Source of the DNA: Brachynemurus nebulosus
Taxonomy: Eukaryota; Arthropoda; Insecta; Neuroptera; Myrmeleontidae
DNA: 64,000 nucleotides
Direction: 5' to 3'
Assembly: GCA_035578155.1 (NCBI GenBank)
Contig: JAPWDM010000001.1
Location: 85,144,150-85,208,149, forward strand
Part shown: piece after piece, positions 12,533 through 23,934 of the stretch
How positions within the stretch are numbered: the first letter of the stretch is position 1
Layout of the letters: each line of letters opens with the position of its first letter
Notes under the pieces: generated by a model
The model's input: the letters and a program-made list of their open reading frames with translations, nothing else
The model's database searches: none
What the model was told of the DNA's origin: nothing
Position numbers and translations under genes: made by a program

Positions 12533-13560
12533 AAATTCTTTCTTGGAGTTTAACTAGATTTATTGCTCTATAAAAGATAATACAAAATAATAATCAAATT
12601 TAATATTCCAAAATAAGTGAAAGCAAATTACCTATAAAGGATAATTAAATTACAAGTTAAACTTCCAACAATATTTTCAAATCTGTTAATTACAAAATAA
12701 ATATTTAAACATTAGAAAAAAACAAAAACACAAGCACCTTAGATTAACATTAATTGTAAATACAAATTTACAGTTTACATATATAATTATTTATGTGTTC
12801 TCACGGTAACTCGAACGAAACGTTTAATGCTTATGAAATTTGGTGTGCGTACTGGAAACTGGATTGGCTCGGCTAAGTTCGTTAGCCAGACACGTCGGAT
12901 GCCCAGAAGTAGGTTTTTCAGGCGTTTTTTTTTTTTCAACAAAATGGGTTTTTTGCCAGAATTAAGCAATTTTTGAAAATTTTGTTTACACCAATCGAAA
13001 GTAAAAGGCATATTACGTAAAAAATGTTTTTGAATCATTGCTCTAAGTAAATTACTTTTTGAAAAAAATTAGAAAATATATTGGAAGAAGTCATTTTCCA
13101 TTACACTCGCACTCACAGCCAAATTACTTCTGTCTCATGTTTGCAATTCTACATTCGAAAAAAAAGGGTTTATAATAACGGTAAGGCCGTGTCATGATTT
13201 TTTTAATCCAAGTTAGCCATTCAGATATATTTTATTTCTCTCAGTTGAATAAGCTTTTATAATATATCTTTTCCATTTTTTTTTTAGAAAAATTATCAAG
13301 AAAATTTGTTTTATGTCAAAGGCGATAGATTATGTTACCACGGAATTAAAACTATTAACATTTTGGTACAATTGCATAAAAATTACGTTAAATCACATGG
13401 AAACAAAAACACTTTAACGTAAATTTATTCACCTTTGAAGATATTCTTAATAATTTTGTACAACGTACCCACAACATATTCAATTTTGATACTACTGCAC
13501 ATTCAATTTTTTTTTCTTTTTATTTAGCAAATAAAATTAAAATGGATGCATACATACATA
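12348..13560 (-). mobile_element. hAT-type MITE fragment carrying a reverse HINE-like element with (TA)n
   Basis: CAGGGCCGTAACTAGG (from about 12,348) is the terminus of the MITE that is complete at 61,948. After about 54 bases it gives way to AGCGAATTTCC, the reverse 3' end of the HINE-like family, then the TTACAGCC block, (TA)n at 12,441-12,525, an unrelated AT-rich piece, and from about 12,790 the reverse body (CCAGACACGTCGGATGCCC) to about 13,560. The other half of the hAT MITE is missing. Confidence 0.6.
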
Positions 13561-14727
13561 CTTATACATAACGATTTCAACACATTCTTTTTTCATAGCT
13601 TCCAGTGAAAATTTTCCTTAGTAAAAAGGGGAAAATTTTACTTAAAAGTGAACGTCAAACACGAATCAACGGAAATCTATCCAAATAAACACATGCAGCA
13701 AAAACTTGCTTCGATTTAAACTCAGTTTTCCAACGGGTGTTGTCTGTTATAATCCGAAAAGAAATCTGAAACTTTTATTTTCGGATACTGTTTCGAATAT
13801 TTAATTGTTTAGGATATCCGGTAGTTTCGGATACGGTTACGGATATCCATAATAACACCTAAGGTATTTAAATATTCGCCAATCCAAATTCATCGAGAAA
13901 AAGTTATTTTTGACTTTCGGAAAAGCATATTTGTAAACACCTTTATAAATTATAAGTACGTATTATCATATAAACACATTTAGTTTGCATTTTTTTTTTA
14001 ATAATTAGTTCCTAGTCCTACGTTACTACGTTACTGAAATTATCTATCCATTTGAAAACTGGGACCACAAAGCTAGCGAAACTGGCCAACCTGTTTAGTA
14101 TATACTAATCAGTCAAATGATCTTAAAATTATTGACGTTGGAATTCAAAATAGTACTAGGCATACTTGACATTCTATTATTTTATAGAATTAAATAAGAA
14201 AACTTGTTTTTTTATTTATTTATTATTTTTTTAAATACATTAATTAATTATTTTATATTTTCTGTTTTTTTCTTCGTAAAGCAAATATTTGTGTCTTCTT
14301 TAAATAATTTTTTTGCTTTATAACTTTTCAATAAAACTTCCAGTTTAAAATCTGTTACCAAAATAACAAAACAATCTTTTTATAACACCCGCTTCTAAAG
14401 TTCAATATTCGAGCGTTGTGTAGTGGGCGTAAAGAGCAATTTTCATATCATTGTAAAACAAACGACAGTAACTGTGCGTGAAAGTAGCTAAAACTATGCG
14501 AGAAAACCGAAAATAATGATATTTATTTGTCAATGATAATCATATTCAAATTAACATGGAAACGACCAACAAATTAATAAAAAAAATAAAAACGATCTAC
14601 AAATTAATAAAAAATTTTTTTTTCATATAACATTATAAAATAAAATTAACCCTACTATTTTCTAAAATTGCTTAAAAATAATTAATTTTTTTCTCTCTAT
14701 TAAACTTTAGAAGCCGTCGTTATAAAA

Positions 14728-14965
14728 AATTATGTTCGATACGTACGCGTAAAGTAAGGTATCCAATAGGCTTAAACTGAGACACTCGCTAAAGGGACTG
14801 ACGCATACACAACGAAATCTCCTGCGCTTACCCCCACTCTCCTGACGGCTCGTCGGGGTATACAGCGTACTCGATCTCGTTATGTATACGTCAGTCCCTT
14901 AGACTCGTGTCCCAATTTAAGCCTACTAGAATATCTCTCTTTACGCATATGTATCGAAAATTACT
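14728..14965. repeat. Long hairpin, arms of about 88 bp
   Basis: The left arm contains ACGCGTAAAG, then ATAGGCTTAAACTGAGACAC and GGGACTGACGCATAC. The right arm reads the reverse complement with scattered mismatches (GTATACGTCAGTCCC, GTGTCCCAATTTAAGCCTA, CTTTACGCATATG). The loop is about 55 bp and GC-richer than its surroundings. It is probably a compact foldback MITE; termini are uncertain. Confidence 0.65.
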
Positions 14966-15329
14966 ATTACTAAAAATAAAAGCACAAAATTTAAAGAAAA
15001 TAGCAGATAAATGTACATTTGTTTATCAAAATACTTACTTGTTTAACAAAATATTTAAAATACAAATTTATAGTTTGTCACAAATAACCTGCATACAGTT
15101 ATGCATATCTGTTGACATTCCATGTGTTCCGTGTAGTAAACAATCAACTTTAAATTTAACTGAATTACCGCTTCGAAGGAATAAACTAGTAATAAAAATT
15201 TGGGGGTACTTTTAATTTTTGAAAAAATCATTTTAATATTTTAATATAAAGTAATAAAACAATAAAAATTTTTAATTTTAATAATTTTAATATAATATAA
15301 ATACAGTAAACCTTAGTAAAAACCTTATT

Positions 15330-16026
15330 CTAAGAAGTAAAGCTCCCAAGGCCGAATCTACAGATTTTGATAAAACTTAGATATGTTGTAGAACACTAAA
15401 AAATAAGCGACACGTATTTTTTTTATCAGCGGAAAAACGGTTTGAAGGGGTGAAACCGGCCTTCAAAAATTAGGGTGAAAATTTAATTTTTCAAATATTT
15501 CGAAAATAGTAAGAGATAGAGCAAAAGTTTAAATTGGCGATATTGCTATTTTTTAAAGAGCTGTCTATTGATATGCAATTTGTTTAAACTACCTCAACAG
15601 GAGTGGTTGAGAGCTAAAATTGGGCGGGTTAATTTTGTAAAAAGGGGGTGAAAAATAAAAATATTAAAATTTTGTTTACGGATTTCATATCTACGTAAAA
15701 ATATCTAATTGACATATTTTTGTTCAATGTCGAGGTACCTAAAACACCTAGGAGATACGACTTGTCGCTCATGTCGTATCTCCTAGGGCTGACCTAGAGG
15801 GCTGAATTTTTGTATTCGGATTGAGTTAGTATCAAGGGGGTGCCTTTTGAGGGTCTCAGCTTTTAACCCTTACCCCCACCATTTTTATACCTAAAAGAAC
15901 ATGATTTTTCTTGTTTTTTAACAGTTTCTAGAGACTTCAAAACAAATTATTTTTGTCATAGTTCCGGGCTCAAGCCGCGTCAAGACAGTGCCTCTAATAA
16001 CTGAATTTTCGATTCCTAATTTCGCT
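15330..16026 (+). repeat. Mixed dispersed repeat ending in a HINE-like 3' end; contains a 15-bp perfect hairpin
   Basis: Blocks such as TTTTGATAAAACTTAGATAT...GTAGAACA recur near 31,730. The GGGCTGAATTTTTGTATTCGG block recurs in the 35.9-36.3 kb array. At 15,747-15,787, CCTAGGAGATACGAC and its exact reverse complement flank an 11-base loop. From about 15,912 the sequence is the HINE-like 3' block ending TTTCGCTAAAA. Probably several truncated elements joined. Confidence 0.5.
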
Positions 16027-16144
16027 AAAAAAAAAAAAACTTATTTAAGCCACATACTACATTACAAAATATCTAACTGACAGCCCGCTAAAAACAATTT
16101 TTTTTTTAATTACCCGCCATCCAAAGTAGGTTGCCGACCCCTAC
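16027..16144 (-). mobile_element. Terminal piece of a hAT MITE, same family as 40,640-41,417
   Basis: The sequence from AAGCCACATACTACATT through CAGCCCGCTAAAAA to CCGCCATCC and GGTTGCCGACCCCTA is the reverse counterpart of 40,640-40,756. The terminus corresponds to the classic hAT end CAGGGGTCGGCAACC. The junction with a HINE-like end lies at the same place as in the 40.6 kb copy. Confidence 0.65.
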
Positions 16145-16883
16145 TCTAAATAATAACGGGTGTTTTGCAATTAAAAAAAAAACTCTTTGTTTTTCTCATA
16201 AGTAGGGAAAGAAATTGTTGATTTTTTAAATTAATTTTGATTATTTTTCATAGTTATGTTTGACTAGAATTGGATAACGGATCGAAATATAAGAGAATGT
16301 GACGTCACAGCCCGTTTCTGATCATGTGATTAATAGCCAAAAAAATAATTTTTTTTAATCATAATAAATTTTAAAATTCCGACCATCACAACTGTATATA
16401 ACACAGACCAAAGAACATATTATATATATTCTACAGACTTACTGTATCAACGTATAAATGAAGTACCCACATACGACCAGTATACGACCTAATAGTATTC
16501 TGTAATATAGTAATCAATGCAATAATCGGTGGTATCCGTAGTAACGTTTTCAAATAATTATTGTCAAAATATAATATTGTTGAATAATCATATATGACAT
16601 TTGTATTTGCCGCTAAATTTATTCTTCGCGTCATACTTATATGTATGCGAAACCAGCCGATGATCTACGAAGTGTACCAACCTAAGTTTTTGTGTGTGTT
16701 CTTTATTGTGAAAGAACTCTAACGAAAAAACTAAAAAAGAGACGAAATTTGATGCTCTCTTTACACAGACGTGCTTGTGTCAACAAGTAACAAAGTTAAA
16801 CAAACAAATACTCAACCACATGTGAATTTCATTGTTCATTATTTATTCTTATATATGTATTTTGGGCAAGACTACGATAAGTA

Positions 16884-17441
16884 CGGCGCCAAGATTTGAT
16901 GACACGTCCTTGTAGAACTTGACAAAATAAAACGAAAAACAATAATAATTGTATATATTGTATGTATGGGATGTGGGCACGAGTACAATATCCGAGGCGA
17001 CAAAATTTGACAAGCGGATCTGATAGATTTTGGCATTCTAAGCAAAAAATAAAGAGTAAAAAATTTTGAAATTCGCCTTAGTTTTCGAGATATCGATCGT
17101 TAAACTTGTATTTAAGTTGTCATGAAATTCGGATATATTGTATTTGTGTATGGTGTAATATTTTGGTGAAATATATTTATATAAAAAATCGAAGTTTATT
17201 GTCAAAACTGGCCTAACCTTCGGCCAAAGGGTAACCTTAACTAACTTCACCACATAGTTTTTATATCAAAAATCGAAGTTTATTATCATAACTAGCCTAA
17301 CTTTCGGGCAAAGGGTAACCTTAAATACAAGTTTGACGATCGATATCTCAAGAACGAAGCGAGATCTCGAAAAATTTTATTCTTGTTTTTCGTTTTATTT
17401 TGTCAAGTTCTATAAGGAAGTTTCATCAAATCCTGGCGCCG
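16884..17441. mobile_element. MITE, 558 bp, ~64-bp inverted arms, TA target duplication
   Basis: CGGCGCCAAGATTTGATGA at the left pairs with TCATCAAATCCTGGCGCCG at the right, and the match continues through GAACTTGACAAAATAAAACG. TA flanks both ends. Inside, two direct copies of a unit with CGAAGTTTATT and AAAGGGTAACCTTAA (about 17,185-17,330) also occur inverted in the 29.2-29.6 kb tandem array. Confidence 0.8.
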
Positions 17442-18116
17442 TACTATGCTAATTGTAATATGCTAATACAGTTAACCATTTTATCAATTTTTAAACTGAA
17501 TGCGTTTGTTTTGTTGTATGAATTTATACAACTTTATAAAAATAAAGTTTTTAGTACGTATTTTTATTGACTGGAAATTTATTCACACCGTGCAATAAAT
17601 ATAGTCCTGTTTGGTGAAAAATAGACAATACATTATGTTCTTTATATTTCACCCGACTCACCCCGTTACCTGCTTCAAGGAAACTGTCTATAAACTGACT
17701 ACTCTCCGTTTAGTTATAGTGTATAATCTTTTAATAGTGTTCATTGGTCTGTGGTATATAACCGTTGAAAATGAGAAAATAAACTATATTATAAAATTTT
17801 ACATTAAATAACCAGTCACAAATTAATTTCTTCTTTCAAGAAGCAGGGATCTACGTTTTTTTTTTTATTGTTACTTGATTTAAGGGTAATATAGCTTTTT
17901 ATAACTTAATTTATTTTGTTACCTTCAAATGTACATAATCATGAATCACAATATAGGTGATGTTAGTCAAAACATATCTTAATTTGGATTACCAAATTGA
18001 ATTGTTGAAAATTCTGATACGGTTCTGATATTTTTTTTAATAGACGCTTTAAACCATATTTTGTTCAGTAAATTGTTAAAATTTAAATAATTATGTTCAT
18101 TGTATTTATATTTCAG

Positions 18117-18254
18117 CACAATACAATTGAAGCAGTGCTAGAACGTGGCGAGAAATTGGATGATTTAGTGAGTAAATCCGAAGGTTTATCTATACAGTCG
18201 AAAGCGTTTTATAAAACAGCAAGAAAGACTAATAGTTGTTGTACATTTAGTTGA
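18117..18254 (+). CDS. Ykt6: YKT6 v-SNARE, last coding exon
   Basis: After the acceptor TTTCAG this exon reads [18 protein letters not shown], then [19 protein letters not shown] and ends NSCCTFS followed by TGA (18,252-18,254). It is the C-terminal part of the R-SNARE motif; the Arg in VLERGE is the zero-layer residue of R-SNAREs. The C-terminal Cys pair matches the palmitoylated Cys plus the CAAX Cys of YKT6. The CAAX box is CTFS, and a terminal Ser favours farnesyltransferase. Phase 0 joins exactly to the exon ending at 11,403. No frameshift or stop interrupts it, so the gene looks functional. Confidence 0.96.
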   Translation, partial: HNTIEAVLERGEKLDDLVSKSEGLSIQSKAFYKTARKTNSCCTFS

Positions 18255-18256
18255 AC

Positions 18257-18262
18257 AATAAA
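18257..18262 (+). promoter_or_regulatory. Polyadenylation signal AATAAA of YKT6
   Basis: AATAAA lies two bases after the YKT6 stop codon, so the 3' UTR could be very short. Other A-rich sites follow within 50 bp, so the exact cleavage site is open. Confidence 0.5.
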
Positions 18263-18532
18263 ATATATGTTGATGATAAATTGAACATTGTTATTCATAT
18301 AAATTACATTATACTATTATTGTTACCATAAACCAAATCAACAGGTCAAATGAAGCAAAATTAGACGAACCTAATTTTCTGTCTCTTTTCCTTTTTATTA
18401 TTTTTATATTAGAGTAACGACAGTAATTTAAAGTTGTACATCTAATTTTGCTTCATTTCGTAATGACGTCAGATCATTTTTAGTTGATTTGATCTATAGT
18501 AATTTTTAAAATATTATATGTATGTACACATA

Positions 18533-18973
18533 CAGTGCGTTCATTTCAAGATTATACATTGCATAATATAATATAGTATATGACTGTCCACTTCAAAATT
18601 ATACATAGGAAAAATTTCAATGGTAATTTATAGCGTTCCTATGGAAATTCAATTGTGATTTTCATAAAAGCACTGGTGTTTTGTTAAAAATTACATATTA
18701 GTATTACTGTATAGCAAATTTTGTTGAATAATTTATTTAAGAAACAAAAATTAATCTTGTCTGTCGAGATATTTGACGTGAAAAAGAGCCAACATTTTTC
18801 TCTTCCCTAAAGTACCACATACATATTTTTCTAATTAAATGTTACTTTTAATTGCAAATGATTTATTTTAAAATATTCCGATGAAATTTTGAAAAAATGA
18901 AGCGTTATTGTTAATTTCCTTAGAAACGCCATCTGCTGGATTTCCTATGTGTAATTTTCGACTGAACGCACTG
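18533..18973. mobile_element. MITE, 441 bp, TA target duplication
   Basis: CAGTGCGTTCATTTCAAGAT at the left pairs with TTTTCGACTGAACGCACTG at the right, with further matching of ATTATACA/TGTGTAAT. TA flanks both ends. No coding capacity. A weaker inverted pair lies just upstream at about 18,325-18,500 (AAATGAAGCAAAATTAGA and its inverse). Confidence 0.75.
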
Positions 18974-19400
18974 TATATGTATGTGTAAATATTAATACTT
19001 AATCGTTCGCTAATATCACTAGTCAAGTATATAAGTATCTATTCAGCTTGAAAATCTAGTGTATTTTTAAATTGTTACAAAGGTTACATTTTATGTTACT
19101 ACTTATTATTTGTTGGTATAGTTACCTGAAATATGGTTTATGTATCTGCTTTGACGTCACTTGTGTAGTTTATACAGGATGAGTTCTTTGAGAGTTTCTA
19201 TTTTTATTACGGCTAAACCGTTGATATAATCAAAATATGGTTCAAATAAGAGTTGTAGATATCAGTAAGGGCAATCGATTGCTATAGTAAGGAACTCTAT
19301 AGCTCTTGTTGATAAAATTTATCTAACGTATCTAAATTAAAAATTCACGTACCTTTTCGAGACTCCTTCACTAAACAGCGCTTTCATCGGTTTTCATCAC

Positions 19401-20274
19401 CAGGGCTGGGAAAAATGGTTCATAGAAACCATTTAATAAAATACAAAATGGAAAATGGTTTCCAAAAATCATTTAAAATACAAAATTGAAAATTGTTTTG
19501 CTGAACATATTTAAATTTCACCTGTACCAGTGGCAAAAAGCAGCACCTGTACCAGTGAATATATACATATAACAGCATTTTGAGCTGCCATATTGCAGGA
19601 CGAGTAAACTCGTCTTAATCATTTAAAGAATTAAATTGTTAAAAAAAGTTAAGAAAATATCAAACGTACTGAAATTAAATACATAAAGGCAGTATTTTGA
19701 GAAAATTGTATAAAGTTTTCATAATATGAAAACGAAACTTAACTCTTCAAATATTGTTACTTAAAAATATTGTAAAATTTAATTCGGCCTTGACATATTC
19801 AAACCTTGACGCTACGACTGCAACTTCTAAATAAAATTATGAAAATCATCTACTCGAAGTACGAAAACATTTCTTATCGACGTGTCTTAAAGGTAATAGT
19901 ACACAACTTGAGTCAGAAAAGTGTGACTTAAGAGAATTGCAACTCTAGTAACAAAGTTAACTCAAGTGACATTGTAACTTGAGTTATAAAAAATTTGAGT
20001 CAATTAAATCAACTTACATTTAACTTACAATTCGTTAGACTTCAAGTCGTTCAATTCGAGTTCTATAATTAATAGGTATTGTATACACATAAATTTGAAT
20101 ATACATGCATTTTCATTTTAAATGTAAAATGGATTCAAATTTCCATTTTAAATACAAAATGGAAAATGGTTTGACCAAACTAATTTAAAATAGAAAATGC
20201 AAAATGCCATTTTGTATTTTAAATACATATTTAAAAAAAAAAAATGAAATCATTTTAAATAGATCCCAGCCCTA
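19401..20274. mobile_element. hAT-type MITE, 874 bp, 8-bp target duplication TTCATCAC
   Basis: TTCATCAC occurs immediately before (19,393-19,400) and after (20,275-20,282). The termini are CAGGGCTGGGA and TCCCAGCCCT(A). The interior is built from repeats of AAAATACAAAATGGAAAATGG type in both orientations. The 8-bp duplication and CAGGG start are typical of hAT elements. Confidence 0.85.
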
Positions 20275-21080
20275 TTCATCACGTTATATCCAAGGAACAA
20301 ACTATTATTAACACTTTCTAAATTACTACACATACCGGTAATTTAAATTTTAGAATATCGATGCCGCACCCAAATTTCTCTAGTTTTTAATATTTTAGTA
20401 TCATTAAATGAAATTAGCTTGAAATATTAGTATTCAGAGTAACTTAATTTAATTGTTGTGAGCTTTATTTTGTGGAAATTCATTCTAAATACATGAAACA
20501 AAATTAGTTTGCTAAAATTCAGTATATTTTCGTTTAATTTTTGAACGCGTTTTCAACCATTACGGCCATTGACGAACACTCAAGATTTTAGCAAAGTAAT
20601 TTTGTTTCATTTATTTAACTTAATTTAAGCATTTGGAGCGTACTCATTAATTTAATGAAAATTATTTGAGTTTTTTTGTTTGGCAAAACAAATTGCAATA
20701 CATGCATAAATATCAGCTATACATAAAATTCATTGGACTAATTGTAAAGAGAAGTTATTTTGAATCGGAAATATTACTAATAAATATAGTCAAAAAGATG
20801 TGCCTCAAAAAATATACAAATATTTGATATTCGATAGTATTTTATGTTTTATTAAAAACAAAATAACAAATAATAATTTTTTTTCAAAAAAACCTTTTAT
20901 TTATTTATTTATTTATTTTTTTGAAAATATGTATTACAAAAATATGTTTAGACGCTTATGTAACTGTCGGGCAGATATTTATATTCCAAAATCGTTTTTT
21001 TTCTTTTTTTTAAAATGAATTAGAACTTAATTTCTATTTTTTATTGTATTTTGCTGCCATTTTTACATGGTAATTTGGTC

Positions 21081-21920
21081 TACCGTCGTTTGGGGTGAAA
21101 TTGATCATCGGGGGTGAGATTGTTCACTAAATCATATTTTTTTAAATTGAATATAGCGCCAGAACTATAATTTAGAATGCGATTTTACCGACCGATAATT
21201 GAAGAAATAAGATGGCTGACAATACCCTATACACGTCAATTTCAGCAGTTCCATATATTTAATTTAAAAAAAATATAGTGTATTAAAAGAAGTCGTATTT
21301 TTGGGTGAAAGTGTACTTTTAAAACTTTATCTGATAAATCAAAATCTAAACACAGTTTTTATATTTTAATAAAATACACATAATTGTTGATGCTTTGTAA
21401 CCATCACGTGCTTGGCTGTACATAATCAGTTCAGTATTTTTTGTCATATTGGACATATTATTGCGTGGGGTGAGATTATTCAATTATTGTATTGAAAAAT
21501 TAATTGCGTATAGCCGTATACGATGTATCTGACCATGCTTTATACTCTTTAAAACTGTTAAAATTTATTATAAACATCAAACAAACTTTTTTTACAATAA
21601 TAATTTTTTTGAAAATTTAAAAAAAAAATGGTGGTCAAACAGTTTTTTCTCTTAATTAGGACCGTGGAAAAAATGGCGGGCCCTGGGATTAAAACCGTAT
21701 TTTTTAAAAATTTCCTCCCAAAAAAATGAGCGATGAACAAAAAAAAGCCCTTAACTGTTTTTTATGGCCTTCTACGGACAGCTACGGACTCCCTTCTTAA
21801 GCTCGGGCCCCGAGGCTGTAGCCCCGGCTGCACCACCCTCTCGTCGGGCCTACTCTTAATGAAGAAAGTGCTTTTTCAGGGCTGCGAATTTGTGTGAACA
21901 ATGTCACCCCATAACGAGTA
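21081..21920. mobile_element. Probable MITE, ~840 bp
   Basis: The left TACCGTCGTTTGGGGTGAAA pairs imperfectly with the right end read inversely, TACTCGTTATGGGGTGACAT. Internal GGGGTGAGATT motifs recur. A GC-richer island lies at about 21,780-21,850. Boundaries are approximate. Confidence 0.5.
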
Positions 21921-22266
21921 TGAGATTGTTCATGGCTTGCTTGCTTCCTATAGGCTATGTTTTGGCATGTAAGGAAACGACATTTTGAAATAAGGTCCGT
22001 ATTATCATCCTATACATATACACCCATTTTGCTGCGATTGTGTTTTATTTCTATAAAATTAAGACCAAAATATGTTGTTTTTTTTTATCAATTCCACCTC
22101 AAATGTCGGTACTTAATAATCTTAATTTCTAATGGAGAACAATAATCGTTTTTTCGTAGTTATTTCAATTTGAGAGTCAGCTATATTGAGGTAAATCTTT
22201 TTAAATAACGTAAATTTCTATATCGTTTGAAATCAGTCTAAGCATAAATGTGAAGAGTGATTACTA

Positions 22267-22467
22267 GTATTATGGCCGCAAGCTCAAAAGACCGTCAGAA
22301 ACTGAGGTGAGGAGAACACAAATTGTTTTATTTCCATAGTTACTAACCAAACCAAGTAATTAAGTTTTTATAGGAGTGAGTGAGTAAACTTCTATTTATT
22401 AATATGATAGACAAAGATAAATGCAGATATAGATAAAAATGGTCTTTTTAGCTTGCGCCCATAATAC
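22267..22467. mobile_element. MITE, ~201 bp, TA target duplication
   Basis: GTATTATGGCCGCAAGCT, then AAAAGACC, pairs with GGTCTTTTTAGCTTGCGCCC, then ATAATAC. TA precedes and follows. Two mismatches between the arms suggest moderate age. Confidence 0.75.
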
Positions 22468-23304
22468 TATAGTTCACTGTTACTACTGAATTTACGTAAG
22501 AAAAAGGGTCTAATAGTCTTGAAATATAAACTGATTTTTAAAAAACTCTTAAAACATACATTTTCATTTAAAAAAAAAAATAAGAACAATAAGTTTGCCT
22601 AAGCTAGAACAATAAGTTTGCCTAAGCTCAAAAACCATAAAAACCAATGATAGGAGCGTAAACTGTTTATAGTATTTACAAGCACAGTTTACACGTAAAC
22701 ACTTCTGCTTACAACATATTTTTTTTAAAGTAAATATGTAAGCAGCGTAAACAACGTAAACGAGTTAAAAATTAAATTATAAATTGTAATAATAAAAGAA
22801 TCACATCAATAAGCAAAACACAAAAATGTTGTTTTATAACTTCATATTTATTTTGAACTGAAAAATAAAAACTTTAATTTTAAGTTTTTTTCTAACCTAT
22901 GCGCTTTTAATCTTTAGGTAGCTACATCTTTTTTTTAATTGAAAATTTAATTCTGCATATATATTCCTTTATTAGGGAACTGCTATTTTTTACTTTTTTT
23001 AAGTTTTAAATTTAGACTTTTCTTTTTAAGTAATAATATTGACAAATTACGTGTAATTTATGACTCTTTACGTATTTACCTTAGTTTATGGTCGTTGACT
23101 CTGCTTACATCTCTTTACAATATAAACGTCAACACCGACTGTTTACACGTAAACGTCCATCAGTAATAAAAACTATAAAACTCCTAACTGTTTTGCAATC
23201 GGTTGCCGCCAAGGGTATCTACAACTCTTATTTTAACAATTTTTTGATTAAATAAACGGTTTGACTGTAATAAAAATAAAAACTCATAAAAGTCAGCCTG
23301 TATA

Positions 23305-23850
23305 AAAAAAAATTATATTTCAAACAAAAAATTCTCTCCAATATATCTCTTTTCAACAATAGTTAGCGATAATTGATTTCTATAATATTTAGTACTACTA
23401 TCAAATTAAATTTTTTTTTTATGATAATAGCATATACAAGTGAAATAATAATATGTTTAACCATTTTTGTTAAAAATTGCACGAATCTTAACTGTTAAAT
23501 TTAAGTTGTCAGTCCATGTATTTATAATACCATCAAAAAATATTATAATTCAGATGTACTCGTCTGTGTTATTTTATTAATCAATGCAAGAAATTTTAAA
23601 AGTGTATTTTATTTAATTCCTGATAATCTGACAATAATGGTTTTGTTAGCTTAATCATATTTTAAACTTGTACATTTTTATATTTTTTCCGTATTTATTG
23701 TTTTCTTTTGCACACAACACTGATTTTTGAATATAGTTTATAAACCATTGAACGATTAAGTTTTAATGAAATCTATGACTCATAATTTTATAAATTGATT
23801 GAAAAGATGGGTAGATGAATATTAAATTAGTCGTTGTGTTTATCTTTATG

Positions 23851-23934
<84 letters not shown>

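Larger units (their letters stand above)
11404..18116 (+). other. YKT6 last intron, 6,713 bp, repeat-filled
   Basis: It begins GTGAGT and ends TTTCAG. It holds a hAT remnant with an inserted HINE-like element (12,348-13,560), a hairpin element (14,728-14,965), a mixed repeat with a perfect 15-bp hairpin (15,330-16,026), a hAT end (16,027-16,144) and a MITE (16,884-17,441). GTTAC-rich repeats occur at 11,860-11,950 and ATCCG/GGATA-rich repeats at 13,740-13,860; both look like worn MITEs. The stretches 13,561-14,727 and 17,442-18,116 show nothing else. No internal gene seen. Confidence 0.85.
19171..23304. mobile_element. 4.1 kb inverted-repeat element holding three smaller elements
   Basis: The left end TATACAGGATGAGTTCTTTG, then TCTATTTTTATTACGGCTAA, pairs with a right end reading the reverse complement of TATACAGGCTGACTTTTATG. 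Similarity continues inward about 110 bp, including AATAAGAGTTGTAGATA. Three MITEs sit inside (19,401-20,274; 21,081-21,920; 22,267-22,467). A 25-bp direct duplication (GAACAATAAGTTTGCCTAAG) lies at about 22,583-22,632. GTTTACACGTAAAC-rich segments at about 22,690 and 23,140 may mark another worn MITE. No transposase frame found. Confidence 0.65.
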
